Notes: generated by a model not told the origin, from the letters alone. A stretch of DNA of 64,000 nucleotides from CAYRJD01 sp965247395 (GCA_965247395.1 OZ252012.1:1488001-1552000), one strand, 5' to 3'. Shown: positions 16,915-25,751, counted from the stretch's first letter. Numbers and translations: made by a program.

Positions 16915-17895
16915 TTACGAAGTCGTCTCGTGAGATTTACTGGCTTGGTCTGACGCTGCGGCCAACTTTTCCACCAGCTCTCTTTCGGAGCGCGAAAGCT
17001 TCTCGGGCACCTGGATGTCTGTGGTTACCAGCAGATCGCCCGTCTTTTTGGCTGTCTTAACGCCACGCCCTTTTACTCGAAACGTGGCGCCCGATTGAGT
17101 CCCGGCCGGGATTTTCAGCGTCACGATGGCACCCTCAAAGGTTCGCACCTTCAGGTCGTCACCCAAGACTGCCTGCGGGTAGCTAATCGGCACCTTCATC
17201 GTCAGGTTGGCACCTTTGCGGTCGAACACGAGATCTGGCTTTACGGCCACCACCACATACAGATCTCCGCTTTGCCCGCCATTGCGGCCAACACCACCCT
17301 TGCCCGGTAACCGGATGCGTTGACCGTTGTTTACACCGGGTGGAATGCGAACATTCACTTGCCGACTCTTAGCGTCGCTCGCCGGATTAGCGCCAAGAGA
17401 AATCACGGTGGTTAAGCCATTAACGGCATCTCGAAAAGGCAGGCTTATACGTGATTCAAGGTCAACACCTTTCATCGGGGAGTTGGCCTGGCCAGGACCG
17501 CCTGGCCCTGATCCGGGGCCGGGCCTGCCGCCACCGAAGAGATTTCTAAAGATGCTTCCGATATCGGTGTCACCCATGTCACCGGAGTAAGTGGTGTGTG
17601 TGTAGCCGCTCGGACCAGAGGCATAGCCGCGGCCACCGCCTGACGCTGACGTGTAGGTACCTGCCGCTCCTAGCCGGCGCGCTTCGTCATATTCCTTCCG
17701 CTTGTCAGGATTACCAACTACTGCATAAGCGGCCGAGATCTGCTTAAAACGCTCCTCGTTCCCATCCGTTGCGTCGGGGTGATGCTTGCGAGCGAGCTTG
17801 CGGTACGCCTTTGTTATTTCCTTGTCGGTGGCTTTTGAATTAACACCGAGCACCGCGTAGTAGTCGGTGTCAAACCACTCGCGAGACGGTGGCAT
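16915..17895 (-). CDS. dnaJ: DnaJ-type co-chaperone lacking the zinc finger
   Basis: J domain at residues 10-75 (DYYAVLGVNSKATDKEITKA, HHPD with the essential HPD), then a Gly-rich linker with GSIFRNLFGGG, and two C-terminal beta domains (RIPPGVNNGQRIRLPGKG, DLVFDRKGANLTMKVPISY, VKGRGVKTAKKTGDLLV). There is no CxxCxGxG repeat anywhere, so this is a type II (CbpA-like) J protein, although it occupies the operon position normally held by the zinc-finger DnaJ1. Length 326 residues is normal for type II. It stimulates DnaK ATP hydrolysis and delivers substrates. Starts 3 bp after grpE. Confidence 0.93.
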   Translation of the reverse strand: MPPSREWFDTDYYAVLGVNSKATDKEITKAYRKLARKHHPDATDGNEERFKQISAAYAVVGNPDKRKEYDEARRLGAAGTYTSASGGGRGYASGPSGYTHTTYSGDMGDTDIGSIFRNLFGGGRPGPGSGPGGPGQANSPMKGVDLESRISLPFRDAVNGLTTVISLGANPASDAKSRQVNVRIPPGVNNGQRIRLPGKGGVGRNGGQSGDLYVVVAVKPDLVFDRKGANLTMKVPISYPQAVLGDDLKVRTFEGAIVTLKIPAGTQSGATFRVKGRGVKTAKKTGDLLVTTDIQVPEKLSRSERELVEKLAAASDQASKSHETTS

Positions 17896-17898
17896 TTA

Positions 17899-18507
17899 TT
17901 ATCTCCCGTCAGCGAGATCTTTTTGCTGACCCACCTTCACCATTGAAGCACGCAACACTTGACCGTTGAATCGGTAACCGGTGCGAAACTCCTCAGTAAC
18001 GATTTGCTCGGCTGCCTCGGAATGCTCCCCGCCTTCGTTGGGTTCGTGCGAGACGGCCTCGTGCTCATTTGGATCAAACACCGCACCCACCGCGTCGATG
18101 CGCTCCAATCCGGCTTTGCTCAGGGCTTGCAGTAGTGCCTGCGCAATGGGAGTCACCTCGCTTGAGCCCTGTAGGGCTGCCGCATCACACGCATCAAGCA
18201 CCGGCAACAGTGATTCGACCACGACGCTCACGCCTTTGTCGACTTGAGCTTGGCGCTCAGTCGCGTTACGACGCTTGAAGTTTTGATAATCCGCTTGGGC
18301 GCGTTGAAGTTGGTCCAGATATTCGTCGCGCTCTGCGGTCGTCTGTGCAAGGGCTTGCTCGGCCGGGCTATTGGCGGGTGTCTCCGCATCTGGCACAGGA
18401 TCCCCAGGTGTGGGGGCACCGGCTCCGGGCGCAGGAGAATCTGACCCGGATGGTTGGCTAGTCAACGGCTTACCCGACTGGTTGGCGGGTGGGATCTTTT
18501 CGCTCAC
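17899..18507 (-). CDS. grpE: Nucleotide exchange factor GrpE
   Basis: Releases ADP from DnaK. The first 60 residues are Pro/Ser/Gly rich and disordered. A long helix follows (AQTTAERDEYLDQLQRAQAD, then YQNFKRRNATERQAQ), with LLPVLDACDAAAL and the beta domain containing GAVFDPNEHEAVSHEPNEGG and VTEEFRTGYRFNGQVLRASMVKV, the GrpE signature. 202 residues. Its ATG overlaps the dnaK stop by 4 bp, indicating coupled translation. Confidence 0.94.
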   Translation of the reverse strand: MSEKIPPANQSGKPLTSQPSGSDSPAPGAGAPTPGDPVPDAETPANSPAEQALAQTTAERDEYLDQLQRAQADYQNFKRRNATERQAQVDKGVSVVVESLLPVLDACDAAALQGSSEVTPIAQALLQALSKAGLERIDAVGAVFDPNEHEAVSHEPNEGGEHSEAAEQIVTEEFRTGYRFNGQVLRASMVKVGQQKDLADGR

Positions 18508-20360
18508 TGATCCTCGTCGACAATCTCAGCATCGATCACATCGTCGTCGTTATCACCAGCGTCGTCACCACTACCCCCGCTCCCGCCATGATCAGAAGCA
18601 CCGTCAGTGCTCTGGTCAGAGGCGGCGGCACGCTCGTACATCTTCTGACTTAGCTCTTGGCTGACCTGTGCCAACATCTCCATGGCTCGGCTGACCTCAT
18701 CATCATCGTCACTCTTAAGAGCGTCATTGGTGTTTTCGATAGCCGTCAGCACAGGAGCCTTCTCGTCATCGCTCAGGTTGTCGCCCTGGTCGTCAAGCAA
18801 CTTTTGCGTCTGATACACCAGCGACTCGGCATTGTTACGAGTCTCCGCTGCTTCACGACGCTGACGATCTTCCTCGGCGTGCGATTCGGCGTCGGACACC
18901 ATCTTGTCGATTTCGTCAGAGCTCAGTGACGATTGGCCGGTGATGGTGATCGCCTGTTGCTTGCCCGTGGCCTTGTCAGTTGCCGACACGTGCACGATGC
19001 CGTTGGCGTCGATGTCAAAGATCACATCTATCTGCGGCACTCCACGAGGTGCGGGCGGCAGATCGGACAAATGGAACTTGCCGAGAGTCTTGTTGCCCGT
19101 GGCCATCTCACGCTCGCCTTGCAGCACGTGAATCTCTACCGACGATTGCATGTTGTCTGCGGTAGTGAATATCTCCGAACGTTTGGTGGGGATGGTCGTA
19201 TTGCGCTCGATCAGACGGGTCATCACGCTGCCTTTAGTTTCGATGCCCAAGCTCAGCGGTGTCACGTCTAGCAACAACACATCTTTGACTTCGCCCTTGA
19301 GAACGCCAGCCTGAATCGCTGCGCCTACCGCCACGACCTCATCGGCGTTGACGCCCTTGTGGGCTTCCTTGTCGGTCATCTCTTTGACTAGCTCTTGCAC
19401 CGCAGGCATGCGACTAGAGCCACCGACCAAGATCACGTGGTCGATTTTTGACTTGTCAATATCTGCATCTTTGATGGCCTGCTCGAAGGGTCCGCGACAA
19501 CGGCCAAGCAGATCAGACGTGAGGTCTTGAAACTTTGCTCGATTGAGTTCGTAATCCAGGTGCAACGGGCCACTGTCGGTAGCGGTGATGAACGGCATAT
19601 TTATCTGAGCCACTTGCCGCGATGACAGGTCTTTCTTGGCTTGCTCGGCCGCTTCCTTCAGACGCTGGCTGGCCATCGCATCCTTGCTCAGGTCAACCCC
19701 GTGGTCACCCTTGAACGAACTCACCAGCCAATTAACGACGGCTTGATCCCAGTCATCGCCACCGAGCTTGGTGTCGCCGGCAGTGGACTTCACCTCGAAC
19801 ACGCCGTCGCCGATCTCCAACACAGAGACGTCGAAAGTTCCGCCGCCTAAGTCAAAGACCAGGATGGTTTGCTCTTGGTTTTCTTTGTCAAGCCCGTAGG
19901 CCAGTGCGGCAGCGGTTGGCTCGTTGATGATGCGTAGCACTTCCAGACCAGCGATCTGACCGGCTTCCTTGGTAGCGGTGCGCTGGGCATCGTCAAAATA
20001 GGCAGGCACCGTAATAACGGCCTGGGTTACTTCGTCCCCCAGATATTGCTCAGCGTCTTTCTTCAGCTTTTGCAGCACACGAGCTGAGATCTCCTGCGGC
20101 TTGTAAGTCTTGTCGTCAATTTTGATGTTCCAGTTGGTGCCCATGTGGCGCTTCACCGATGCCACCGTTCGGTCTGGATTGGTTACGGCCTGACGCTTAG
20201 CGGGCTCGCCGATCAACACCTCACCGCTCTTTGAGATCGCGACGACTGAAGGTGTCGTGCGGTCGCCTTCGGCGTTGGCAATGACGGTGGGTTCGCCGCC
20301 CTCCATCGCTGCTACTACCGAGTTGGTGGTTCCGAGGTCTATACCTACTGCTTTAGCCAT
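18504..20360 (-). CDS. dnaK: Hsp70 chaperone DnaK
   Basis: MAKAVGIDLGTTNSVVAAME opens the nucleotide-binding domain; IINEPTAAALAYGLD, VFDLGGGTFDVSVLEIGDG and VILVGGSSRMPAVQELV complete the three Hsp70 signatures. The linker DVLLLDVTPLSLGIET and substrate-binding domain follow, ending in the acidic IDAEIVDEDQ tail (EEVD-like). 618 residues, normal. It is the first gene of dnaK-grpE-dnaJ-hspR, with divergent gpmA upstream. Induction by heat via HspR is expected from the family context. Confidence 0.97.
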   Translation of the reverse strand: MAKAVGIDLGTTNSVVAAMEGGEPTVIANAEGDRTTPSVVAISKSGEVLIGEPAKRQAVTNPDRTVASVKRHMGTNWNIKIDDKTYKPQEISARVLQKLKKDAEQYLGDEVTQAVITVPAYFDDAQRTATKEAGQIAGLEVLRIINEPTAAALAYGLDKENQEQTILVFDLGGGTFDVSVLEIGDGVFEVKSTAGDTKLGGDDWDQAVVNWLVSSFKGDHGVDLSKDAMASQRLKEAAEQAKKDLSSRQVAQINMPFITATDSGPLHLDYELNRAKFQDLTSDLLGRCRGPFEQAIKDADIDKSKIDHVILVGGSSRMPAVQELVKEMTDKEAHKGVNADEVVAVGAAIQAGVLKGEVKDVLLLDVTPLSLGIETKGSVMTRLIERNTTIPTKRSEIFTTADNMQSSVEIHVLQGEREMATGNKTLGKFHLSDLPPAPRGVPQIDVIFDIDANGIVHVSATDKATGKQQAITITGQSSLSSDEIDKMVSDAESHAEEDRQRREAAETRNNAESLVYQTQKLLDDQGDNLSDDEKAPVLTAIENTNDALKSDDDDEVSRAMEMLAQVSQELSQKMYERAAASDQSTDGASDHGGSGGSGDDAGDNDDDVIDAEIVDEDQ

Positions 20361-20455
20361 TATTTGCTACCTATCTATATCTGTCTTCGCTGTTATATAG
20401 CTCGCCGCTTGCCGGATTCAGCCAGCAGGCGATTTGCTATAAAGAGCAGCATATA

Positions 20456-20479
20456 AGTTGAGTGCGGTATTCGCAACTT
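20456..20479. promoter_or_regulatory. Inverted repeat upstream of dnaK, candidate operator
   Basis: The dyad AGTTGAGTGCG-gtatt-CGCAACTT lies about 100 bp before the dnaK start. The inner TGCG/CGCA and outer AGT/ACT arms pair. The left half TTGAGT matches part of the HspR HAIR half-site, but the right half and spacing do not fit the consensus. It may be an operator or just a hairpin. Confidence 0.3.
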
Positions 20480-20534
20480 CACAAGCTGAAAGGCGCAAAA
20501 AGGCATAGTTTCCAGGCTGACAGGGCGCATCGGT

Positions 20535-20680
20535 GGGTGGCATGGTTGGACAGCACTGTGGACAGCCCAGTTGGACAATCCAGCGGAAAGCACGGTTGGG
20601 CAACTTGGTGAACAACCGCTGGAAAGCTCGATTGGACAACCCGATTGGACAACTTGGTGAAAATCCCAGTGAAAATCTCG
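20535..20680. repeat. Degenerate TTGGACAA repeats between dnaK and gpmA
   Basis: The 372-bp gap between the divergent dnaK and gpmA genes contains at least six variants of TTGGACAAYCC or TTGGACAGC, several paired with GGTGAA or CTGGAAAG. Examples start near 20547, 20571, 20597, 20630 and 20644. The spacing is irregular (14-30 bp). No coding frame is convincing. It looks like decayed tandem duplication; a role in regulating the flanking promoters is possible but unproven. Confidence 0.7.
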
Positions 20681-20741
20681 CTGGCTAGTGCGGCTGTGGG
20701 AATTTCATGGCTGAGCGGAAGGTGCCACTAGGTTGCCTGCC

Positions 20742-21476
20742 GTGAGCCAGCCAGCAGAAACACGAACACTTCTGTTGCTGCGGCATGGACAAAGCCAATG
20801 GAACTTGGAAAACCGGTTCACCGGCTGGCACGACATTGGTCTGTCCGACCAAGGGGTGACCGAAGCACGACAAGCCGGAGAGGCAATGGCGTCGGCTGGT
20901 CTAAAACCAACCGTGGTGCACACCTCGCTGCTGGTGCGCGCAATCGTCACCGCAAACGAGGCGTTGACTGTGTTAGGTCGATCGTGGTTACCAGTGCGCC
21001 GCGACTGGCGACTGAACGAGCGACATTACGGCGCGCTGACAGGACTGAATAAGGCCGAGACTGTTGAGCAACACGGCGAAGAACAGGTTCACATTTGGCG
21101 ACGCAGCTACGCGGTGACACCGCCACCGATGGAAGACGACCATCCGTACTTAGATCTAATGGCCGACGAGCGTTACGCCGACCTAGGCGAAGCAGCCCGG
21201 TCGGTTCGGACGGAGTGCTTGGCAGATGTGGTCGAGCGAATTCAGCCGTGGTGGCAAGAAGCTGCCACTAAGGATTTGTTAGCGGGTGAAACCGTGCTGG
21301 TAGCTGCTCACGGCAACAGCTTGCGATCGCTCGTGAAAATGCTCGATGGAATATCCGATGCCGAAATTTCAGACCTAAACATTCCGACCGGGTTGCCACT
21401 GGTGTATGAGCTGGGCGAAGACCTGATGCCGGTGAACAAGATCAGCACCGAGCAGCGATATCTGCCGGTTAGCTAA
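20742..21476 (+). CDS. gpmA: 2,3-bisphosphoglycerate-dependent phosphoglycerate mutase
   Basis: Interconverts 3- and 2-phosphoglycerate. The phosphohistidine motif LLLRHGQSQWN is near the N-terminus, followed by FTGWHDIGLSDQG, RRDWRLNERHYGALTGLNKA and VLVAAHGNSLRSLVKMLDGI with the second catalytic His. About 245 residues, the usual size of the dPGM form. The frame is open back to TTG 20733; I prefer GTG 20742 because AGG lies about ten bases upstream, but the three extra residues cannot be excluded. Monocistronic, convergent with the PII gene. Confidence 0.93.
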   Translation: MSQPAETRTLLLLRHGQSQWNLENRFTGWHDIGLSDQGVTEARQAGEAMASAGLKPTVVHTSLLVRAIVTANEALTVLGRSWLPVRRDWRLNERHYGALTGLNKAETVEQHGEEQVHIWRRSYAVTPPPMEDDHPYLDLMADERYADLGEAARSVRTECLADVVERIQPWWQEAATKDLLAGETVLVAAHGNSLRSLVKMLDGISDAEISDLNIPTGLPLVYELGEDLMPVNKISTEQRYLPVS

Positions 21477-21478
21477 AT

Positions 21479-21493
21479 CGCGCCTAGAGCGCG
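21479..21493. terminator. Small hairpin between gpmA and the PII gene
   Basis: CGCGC-ctaga-GCGCG forms a 5-bp perfect stem at the convergent gene ends, overlapping the last codons of the PII gene. No U-tract follows on either strand, so termination there is only a possibility. Confidence 0.3.
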
Positions 21494-21825
21494 TCCAGTC
21501 CTCGTTCGTCTGTACGGATGCGGACAACAGAGCCGACATCTGTAACCCACACTTTGCCGTCACCGATTCGTTCGGTGCGCGCGGCGGCAATGATCTGCTC
21601 ACACACCTGGTCGGCAAGGTCGGCTGGCACCAACACCTCTACTCGCAGCTTCGGGATGAAATCGACGTGATACTCCGTCCCTCGGTAAGTCTCGGTGTGC
21701 CCGCCCTGACGTCCAAACCCACGCACCTCAGAAGCGGTTACTCCCGACACGTCGAGATCGCGCAGTGACTCGATCACAGCTTCTAGACGGTGCGGCTTGA
21801 TGACTGCCGTCACAAGCTTGATCAT
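21484..21825 (-). CDS. glnB: Nitrogen regulatory protein PII
   Basis: A trimeric signal protein sensing 2-oxoglutarate and ATP/ADP. The start is ATG 21825 (MIKLVTAVIKPHRLEAV), giving the standard 113 residues; the open frame upstream is non-native. The T-loop RGFGRQGGHTETYRGTEYHV carries Tyr52, equivalent to the uridylylated or adenylylated Tyr51 of E. coli. The C-terminal GDGKVWVTDVGSVVRIRTDE contains the nucleotide-binding B-loop. Unlike the common actinobacterial amtB-glnB-glnD arrangement, no transporter or uridylyltransferase is adjacent. Confidence 0.93.
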   Translation of the reverse strand: MIKLVTAVIKPHRLEAVIESLRDLDVSGVTASEVRGFGRQGGHTETYRGTEYHVDFIPKLRVEVLVPADLADQVCEQIIAAARTERIGDGKVWVTDVGSVVRIRTDERGLDAL

Positions 21826-22030
21826 GATCTTCTCCTGTCGGTTTTGCGCATAGTGGCTTACACGCAGTGTTTCGGCACGTAGCGCTTTGGTTTGTAGCAC
21901 GGTCTGGTAAGCCAACCGCAAACCAGCTGTAAGCCTGCCAGCCAAATCAGCTAAGCCAAACTTGCAGACGGCACAAGGTTGGTTCGGCTTAAGTTGGAAC
22001 AGAACCTCAGTGCTGCGCTAGATTGCCCGC

Positions 22031-22462
22031 ATGGCAGCCAAACACAGAATTGATCAACTCCACAAAGTGGACCTGTTCTCCACTTGCAGCAAGCGCGAAC
22101 TTGAAAAAATCGCTCAGATGGCTGAGGAGATCACAATCCCGGCGGGCAAGGCTCTACTGGAGCAGGGAACTTCCGGCCAAAAGGCACGCGAGGCGTACGT
22201 GATTGTTAAGGGCAGCGTGATCGTGCGCCGCAACGGTCGCAAGATCGCCGAGCTAGGTCCGGGCGAATCCGTTGGGGAGATGGCGCTGTTTGACGACGGG
22301 CCTCGCACAGCAACGGTGGTCTCTGCAACCGACCTGACCGTGTTGGTGCTACAGCGGCAACAGATGCTGGGCTTGGTTGATGAGATGCCAGCGCTGGCTT
22401 CGAAGATGATGCAAGAACTTGCCCGCCGTCTACGCGAGTCCAATCGCAAGCTTTACGGCTAA
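22031..22462 (+). CDS. Stand-alone cyclic-nucleotide-binding domain protein
   Basis: A 143-residue CAP_ED/cNMP fold: LFSTCSKRELEKIAQMAEEI, GKALLEQGTSGQKAREAYVIVKG, then the phosphate-binding cassette form GESVGEMALFDDGPRTATV. There is no helix-turn-helix, unlike CRP, so it is probably a sensory or partner subunit. ATG 22031. It lies 36 bp before the EtfD gene, with a hairpin between them, and may be cotranscribed. Ligand not predictable; the Glu and Arg of the cassette (GE...R) are kept, which is consistent with cAMP binding. Confidence 0.88.
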   Translation: MAAKHRIDQLHKVDLFSTCSKRELEKIAQMAEEITIPAGKALLEQGTSGQKAREAYVIVKGSVIVRRNGRKIAELGPGESVGEMALFDDGPRTATVVSATDLTVLVLQRQQMLGLVDEMPALASKMMQELARRLRESNRKLYG

Positions 22463-22465
22463 GCC

Positions 22466-22483
22466 AGGCCGCCTTAGCGGCCT
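22466..22483. terminator. Hairpin between the cNMP-binding gene and etfD
   Basis: AGGCCGC-CTTA-GCGGCCT is a perfect 7-bp GC-rich stem with a tetraloop, four bases after the first gene's stop. It is followed by AACAAAAAG, not a U-tract on the + strand, so it may be a weak terminator, an RNA-stability stem or an attenuator. Confidence 0.45.
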
Positions 22484-22498
22484 AACAAAAAGTCCGTC

Positions 22499-24715
22499 GT
22501 GAACAGTCGTCGCTTACGCCCGCATCAGCTGGTCTTGCTGATCGGCGTCGCCTTTGCGGTAGTAACAGCAGCATCTGGCATCGCCGCGGCGGTGTTCGAC
22601 TTTCACCTTGACGAATCCGAGCCGATCCATCGTGAGGTGTTCGCCAACATCGACGACGCGATCAAGTTTGCGTTTTATGCGCTGACCTGCGTCCTAATCA
22701 TCTACGGCGCATACAACTTCTCTCAACGTGCTCGCAACTGGCAGCGCGGGGCACCAGACAAACGAACAACCACACGCGCTAATGCGCGGCACCGCGTGCG
22801 CGACTACCGCGCTGGTGTGCTGATGCAAACCCTGCTGCGCGACCCGGCGGCGGGTTTGATGCACGCGCTGGTCTATTACGGCTTTCTCGTGCTGTTGGCA
22901 GTGACCACCACTCTCGAAATAGATCATCAGCTGCCAGAGAGCCTGAAATTTCTTAAAGGTCAGACTTATCAGGGCTTCAGCCTGGTTGGTGATTTGGCCG
23001 GAGTGCTGTTTACCGCTGGCGTGCTGTGGGCGCTGGTGCGTCGCTATGTCCAGCGTCCGTATCGCATTCGGATCAAGTCTCGCCCGGAGCACCTGCTGAT
23101 ACTGGGCGTGTTGGCAGGGCTGGGGATTACAGGTTTCTTAGCCGAAGCAATGCGCATCGGGTTGGCGGGCCGGCCGGATTGGGAGAAATGGTCGTTCATC
23201 GGCTACCCGCTTTCCGCGGCTTTTGATGGAATGGGAGCGCTAGCCGGTTGGCATCAGGTTTTCTGGATTACGCACGTGCTGACGTTTATGACGTTTTTGG
23301 TGATCTTGCCGATCACGATGCTGCGACACATGTTCACCTCACCAATGAACATGTATCTGCGCGATCGGGAACGCCCAAAAGGGGCGATGCGTGCGTTGCC
23401 AAATTTGATGGAAGCAGAAGACATAGAAACAATCGGCGCAGCAGTAATAGAGGACTTCACCTGGAAGCAACTGCTCGACACCGACAGTTGCACGATGTGC
23501 GGGCGCTGCACGGCTGTGTGCCCGGCCACGGCAACGGGTAAGCCCCTAGACCCGCGCGAGATCGTGCTTAAGACAGGTGAGGTAATGGCTGCCACCGGCG
23601 AGCACGGGGCGGTGACGCCACCACTGGGGGTAGGCCGTGATGTGAAGGTGCCGGCTAACGACATGTTTGAGCGAGTTACCCACGAGGAACTGTGGGCGTG
23701 CACGTCTTGTCGAGCGTGTGATGAAGCCTGCCCTGTCAACATTGAGATACTCGACAAGATTCTCGACATGCGTCGTCATCTGACCTTGATGAAAAGCGAG
23801 TTTCCGTCCGAGCTTGGCAACGCATTCCGAGGAATGGAAAACAATGCCAACCCTTGGAACATGAACAATGCCGAGCGGGGCGATTGGGCTGCTGAGCTAG
23901 ATATACCAGTGGTGGATGGCGCTGTGGATAGCGCTAACCCGTTTGATCATGAGTACCTCTACTGGGTGGGTTGCGCCGGCAGTTTTGACGACAAAAACCA
24001 GCGAGTGTCAGTAGCTACGGCCAAGTTGTTGCAGAGAGCGGGAGTCGATTTCGCCATTTTGGGACCGGCAGAAATGTGCACCGGCGACAGCGCTCGACGG
24101 GCTGGCAACGAGTACTTGTTTCAGATGCTGGCGCTGCAAAACATTGAATCGCTAAACGAAATGGGTGTGCGCAAGATAGTGACGCAGTGCCCTCACTGTT
24201 TCAACACGCTGGCGAACGAATATCCGCAGTACGGGGGTAACTGGGAGGTGATTCATCACTCGCAGTTGCTTGAGGAGTTGGTGACATCGGGCGCCTTGGA
24301 CCTGTCGCAAGCGCGCCTGGACGAGCGTGTGGTGTACCACGACTCGTGCTATCTGGGCCGACACAACGATGTCTATTTGGCGCCGCGCAAGGTGATCGGC
24401 TCTTTGGCTGGCGTAGAAATAGTGGAGGCGCCACGCAATGGCAACAATGGGATGTGCTGCGGCGCGGGTGGTGCACGCATGTGGATGGAAGAGACCATCG
24501 GCACCAAGGTGAACGACGAACGTTCGAAAGAGTTGTTAGATACCGGTGCCGACCGAATCGCTACCGCTTGCCCGTTTTGCTACATCATGATTGACGACGG
24601 GGTAAAGGGGCACGGTGTAGGAGAAGACACGGTGAAGGTGGCCGATATTTCTATTCACTTGATCGACGCACTCGAGGCGGGCGGGGCAATGCCAACGGGC
24701 GAAGCGGGCAGCTAG
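22499..24715 (+). CDS. Membrane Fe-S oxidoreductase, EtfD/HdrD-like
   Basis: A 738-residue protein with an N-terminal membrane part (about five hydrophobic segments within residues 1-290, nitrate-reductase gamma-like), then two 4Fe-4S motifs (CTMCGRCTAVCPA near 330, CTSCRACDEACPV near 400), then two CCG domains (CPHCFNTLANEYP; HDSCYLGRHN with CCGAGGARMW). This is the layout of mycobacterial Rv0338c/EtfD, which passes electrons from electron-transfer flavoprotein to menaquinone during fatty acid oxidation. GTG start at 22499 with a weak Shine-Dalgarno. No etfAB in the window, so the exact electron donor is inferred. Confidence 0.85.
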   Translation: MNSRRLRPHQLVLLIGVAFAVVTAASGIAAAVFDFHLDESEPIHREVFANIDDAIKFAFYALTCVLIIYGAYNFSQRARNWQRGAPDKRTTTRANARHRVRDYRAGVLMQTLLRDPAAGLMHALVYYGFLVLLAVTTTLEIDHQLPESLKFLKGQTYQGFSLVGDLAGVLFTAGVLWALVRRYVQRPYRIRIKSRPEHLLILGVLAGLGITGFLAEAMRIGLAGRPDWEKWSFIGYPLSAAFDGMGALAGWHQVFWITHVLTFMTFLVILPITMLRHMFTSPMNMYLRDRERPKGAMRALPNLMEAEDIETIGAAVIEDFTWKQLLDTDSCTMCGRCTAVCPATATGKPLDPREIVLKTGEVMAATGEHGAVTPPLGVGRDVKVPANDMFERVTHEELWACTSCRACDEACPVNIEILDKILDMRRHLTLMKSEFPSELGNAFRGMENNANPWNMNNAERGDWAAELDIPVVDGAVDSANPFDHEYLYWVGCAGSFDDKNQRVSVATAKLLQRAGVDFAILGPAEMCTGDSARRAGNEYLFQMLALQNIESLNEMGVRKIVTQCPHCFNTLANEYPQYGGNWEVIHHSQLLEELVTSGALDLSQARLDERVVYHDSCYLGRHNDVYLAPRKVIGSLAGVEIVEAPRNGNNGMCCGAGGARMWMEETIGTKVNDERSKELLDTGADRIATACPFCYIMIDDGVKGHGVGEDTVKVADISIHLIDALEAGGAMPTGEAGS

Positions 24716-24746
24716 CTACTCGCTGGGCCTTTTGCTCAGCAGCTAG
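24712..24746. terminator. Possible bidirectional terminator between etfD and dcd
   Basis: An imperfect inverted repeat (GCTAGCTACTCGCTGGGC / GCTCAGCAGCTAG) surrounds CTTTT in the 27-bp gap between convergent genes. The position suggests termination for both; pairing is imperfect. Confidence 0.35.
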
Positions 24747-25333
24747 TTCGATGGGTCGCTTAGCGGTGGCGAGCGGAAGTTTTCGAAATAGCGGCTGGGT
24801 GTGGGACCACGCTGACCGCGGTACTTAGAACCCAAGCGATCCGAGCCGTAAGGAAATGCGGCCGGAGTAGTCATCTTGATGAAACTGATTTGTCCGATGC
24901 GCATGCCTGGATAAAGCGTGATGGGCAGATTGGCGACATTGGACAGCTCCAGCGTTAGATAGCCGTCCCAGCCCGGATCCACAAAGCCAGCGGTGGTGTG
25001 TATCAACAAGCCGAGTCGGCCAAGCGAAGACTTGCCCTCTAGCCGGCCAACCAAATCATCTGGTATCGCTACTCGCTCCAGCGTCGCACCAAGCACAAAC
25101 TGCCCAGGGTGCAACACGAAGTATTCCCCGTGCGGTACCTCAATAATGTCGGTTCGGTCGCGCTGATCTTGGGTGACATCAATCACCGGAATCGTGTGAT
25201 CGCGGAATACCAAAAACGAAGAGTCCAACCGCAGATCAACCGAAGACGGTTGGATGGCCGAAGGGTCTAGCGGATCAATGCAGATGCGACCGGCTGCGAT
25301 TTCCTCGCGAATGGTTCGATCCGACAAAATCAC
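24743..25333 (-). CDS. dcd: dCTP deaminase
   Basis: Deaminates dCTP to dUTP (actinobacterial members may also hydrolyse dUTP to dUMP). N-terminal ILSDRTIREEIAAGRI, PSSVDLRLDSSFLVF, then the active-site region LEGKSSLGRLGLLIHTTAGF with catalytic Glu and Arg, and the C-terminal GQRGPTPSRY lid. 196 residues, full length. GTG start (25333-25331). The bifunctional activity is family knowledge from Mycobacterium and Methanocaldococcus, not shown by a single residue here. Confidence 0.94.
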   Translation of the reverse strand: MILSDRTIREEIAAGRICIDPLDPSAIQPSSVDLRLDSSFLVFRDHTIPVIDVTQDQRDRTDIIEVPHGEYFVLHPGQFVLGATLERVAIPDDLVGRLEGKSSLGRLGLLIHTTAGFVDPGWDGYLTLELSNVANLPITLYPGMRIGQISFIKMTTPAAFPYGSDRLGSKYRGQRGPTPSRYFENFRSPPLSDPSN

Positions 25334-25380
25334 AGGCGGCCGATACTAGTAATGGTCAGGGTTACCCTCAGCGGCTTAGC

Positions 25381-25451
25381 GCGGGTGTAGTTCAATGGCA
25401 GAACACCAGCTTCCCAAGCTGGGTACGGGGGTTCGATTCCCCTCACCCGCT
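25381..25451 (+). tRNA. tRNA-Gly (anticodon CCC)
   Basis: Acceptor GCGGGTG (25381-25387) pairs with CACCCGC (25444-25450), discriminator T at 25451. Anticodon stem CCAGC/GCTGG encloses TTCCCAA, anticodon CCC at 25413-25415. The T arm carries GGTTCGATTCC. No encoded CCA. Confidence 0.95.
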
Positions 25452-25532
25452 CGGGCCCCGTCCGGCGCACTGGGTTTTGCTGCGCGCATGCGAGCCAGCT
25501 TGGCAAGGTACGGCTGGTCAAGATATGACTGG

Positions 25533-25742
25533 TCAAGAACTAGCCAGCGAGGCAATGGCCCAGATGGTTGCCACTAGGCCAACAAGTGCGTAGGGCAACG
25601 TGCGCTTCCAAGGAGCGCGCGTCAATTCACCGGCACGGCGAGGCGCCGAACGTCGGCGCGCCATGGCAGCAACGTTGCCCGCAAGCATTGCCGCACCGAA
25701 TGCCAAGATCAGCAGCGGGATGAGGTTTTCGCCTAAAAACAT
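25533..25742 (-). CDS. Small two-span membrane protein downstream of dnaB
   Basis: A 69-residue protein: LIPLLILAFGAAMLAGNVAA is a first membrane helix, a basic loop RRRSAPRR follows, and LPYALVGLVATIWAIASLA a second helix. It begins 9 bp after the dnaB stop on the same strand, which supports it as a real, probably cotranscribed gene. No family recognised. Confidence 0.65.
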   Translation of the reverse strand: MFLGENLIPLLILAFGAAMLAGNVAAMARRRSAPRRAGELTRAPWKRTLPYALVGLVATIWAIASLASS

Positions 25743-25751
25743 CTATGAGTA

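Noticed and set aside
20456..20479. Canonical HspR HAIR operator
   Set aside because: Only one half-site resembles CTTGAGT; kept as a low-confidence dyad instead.
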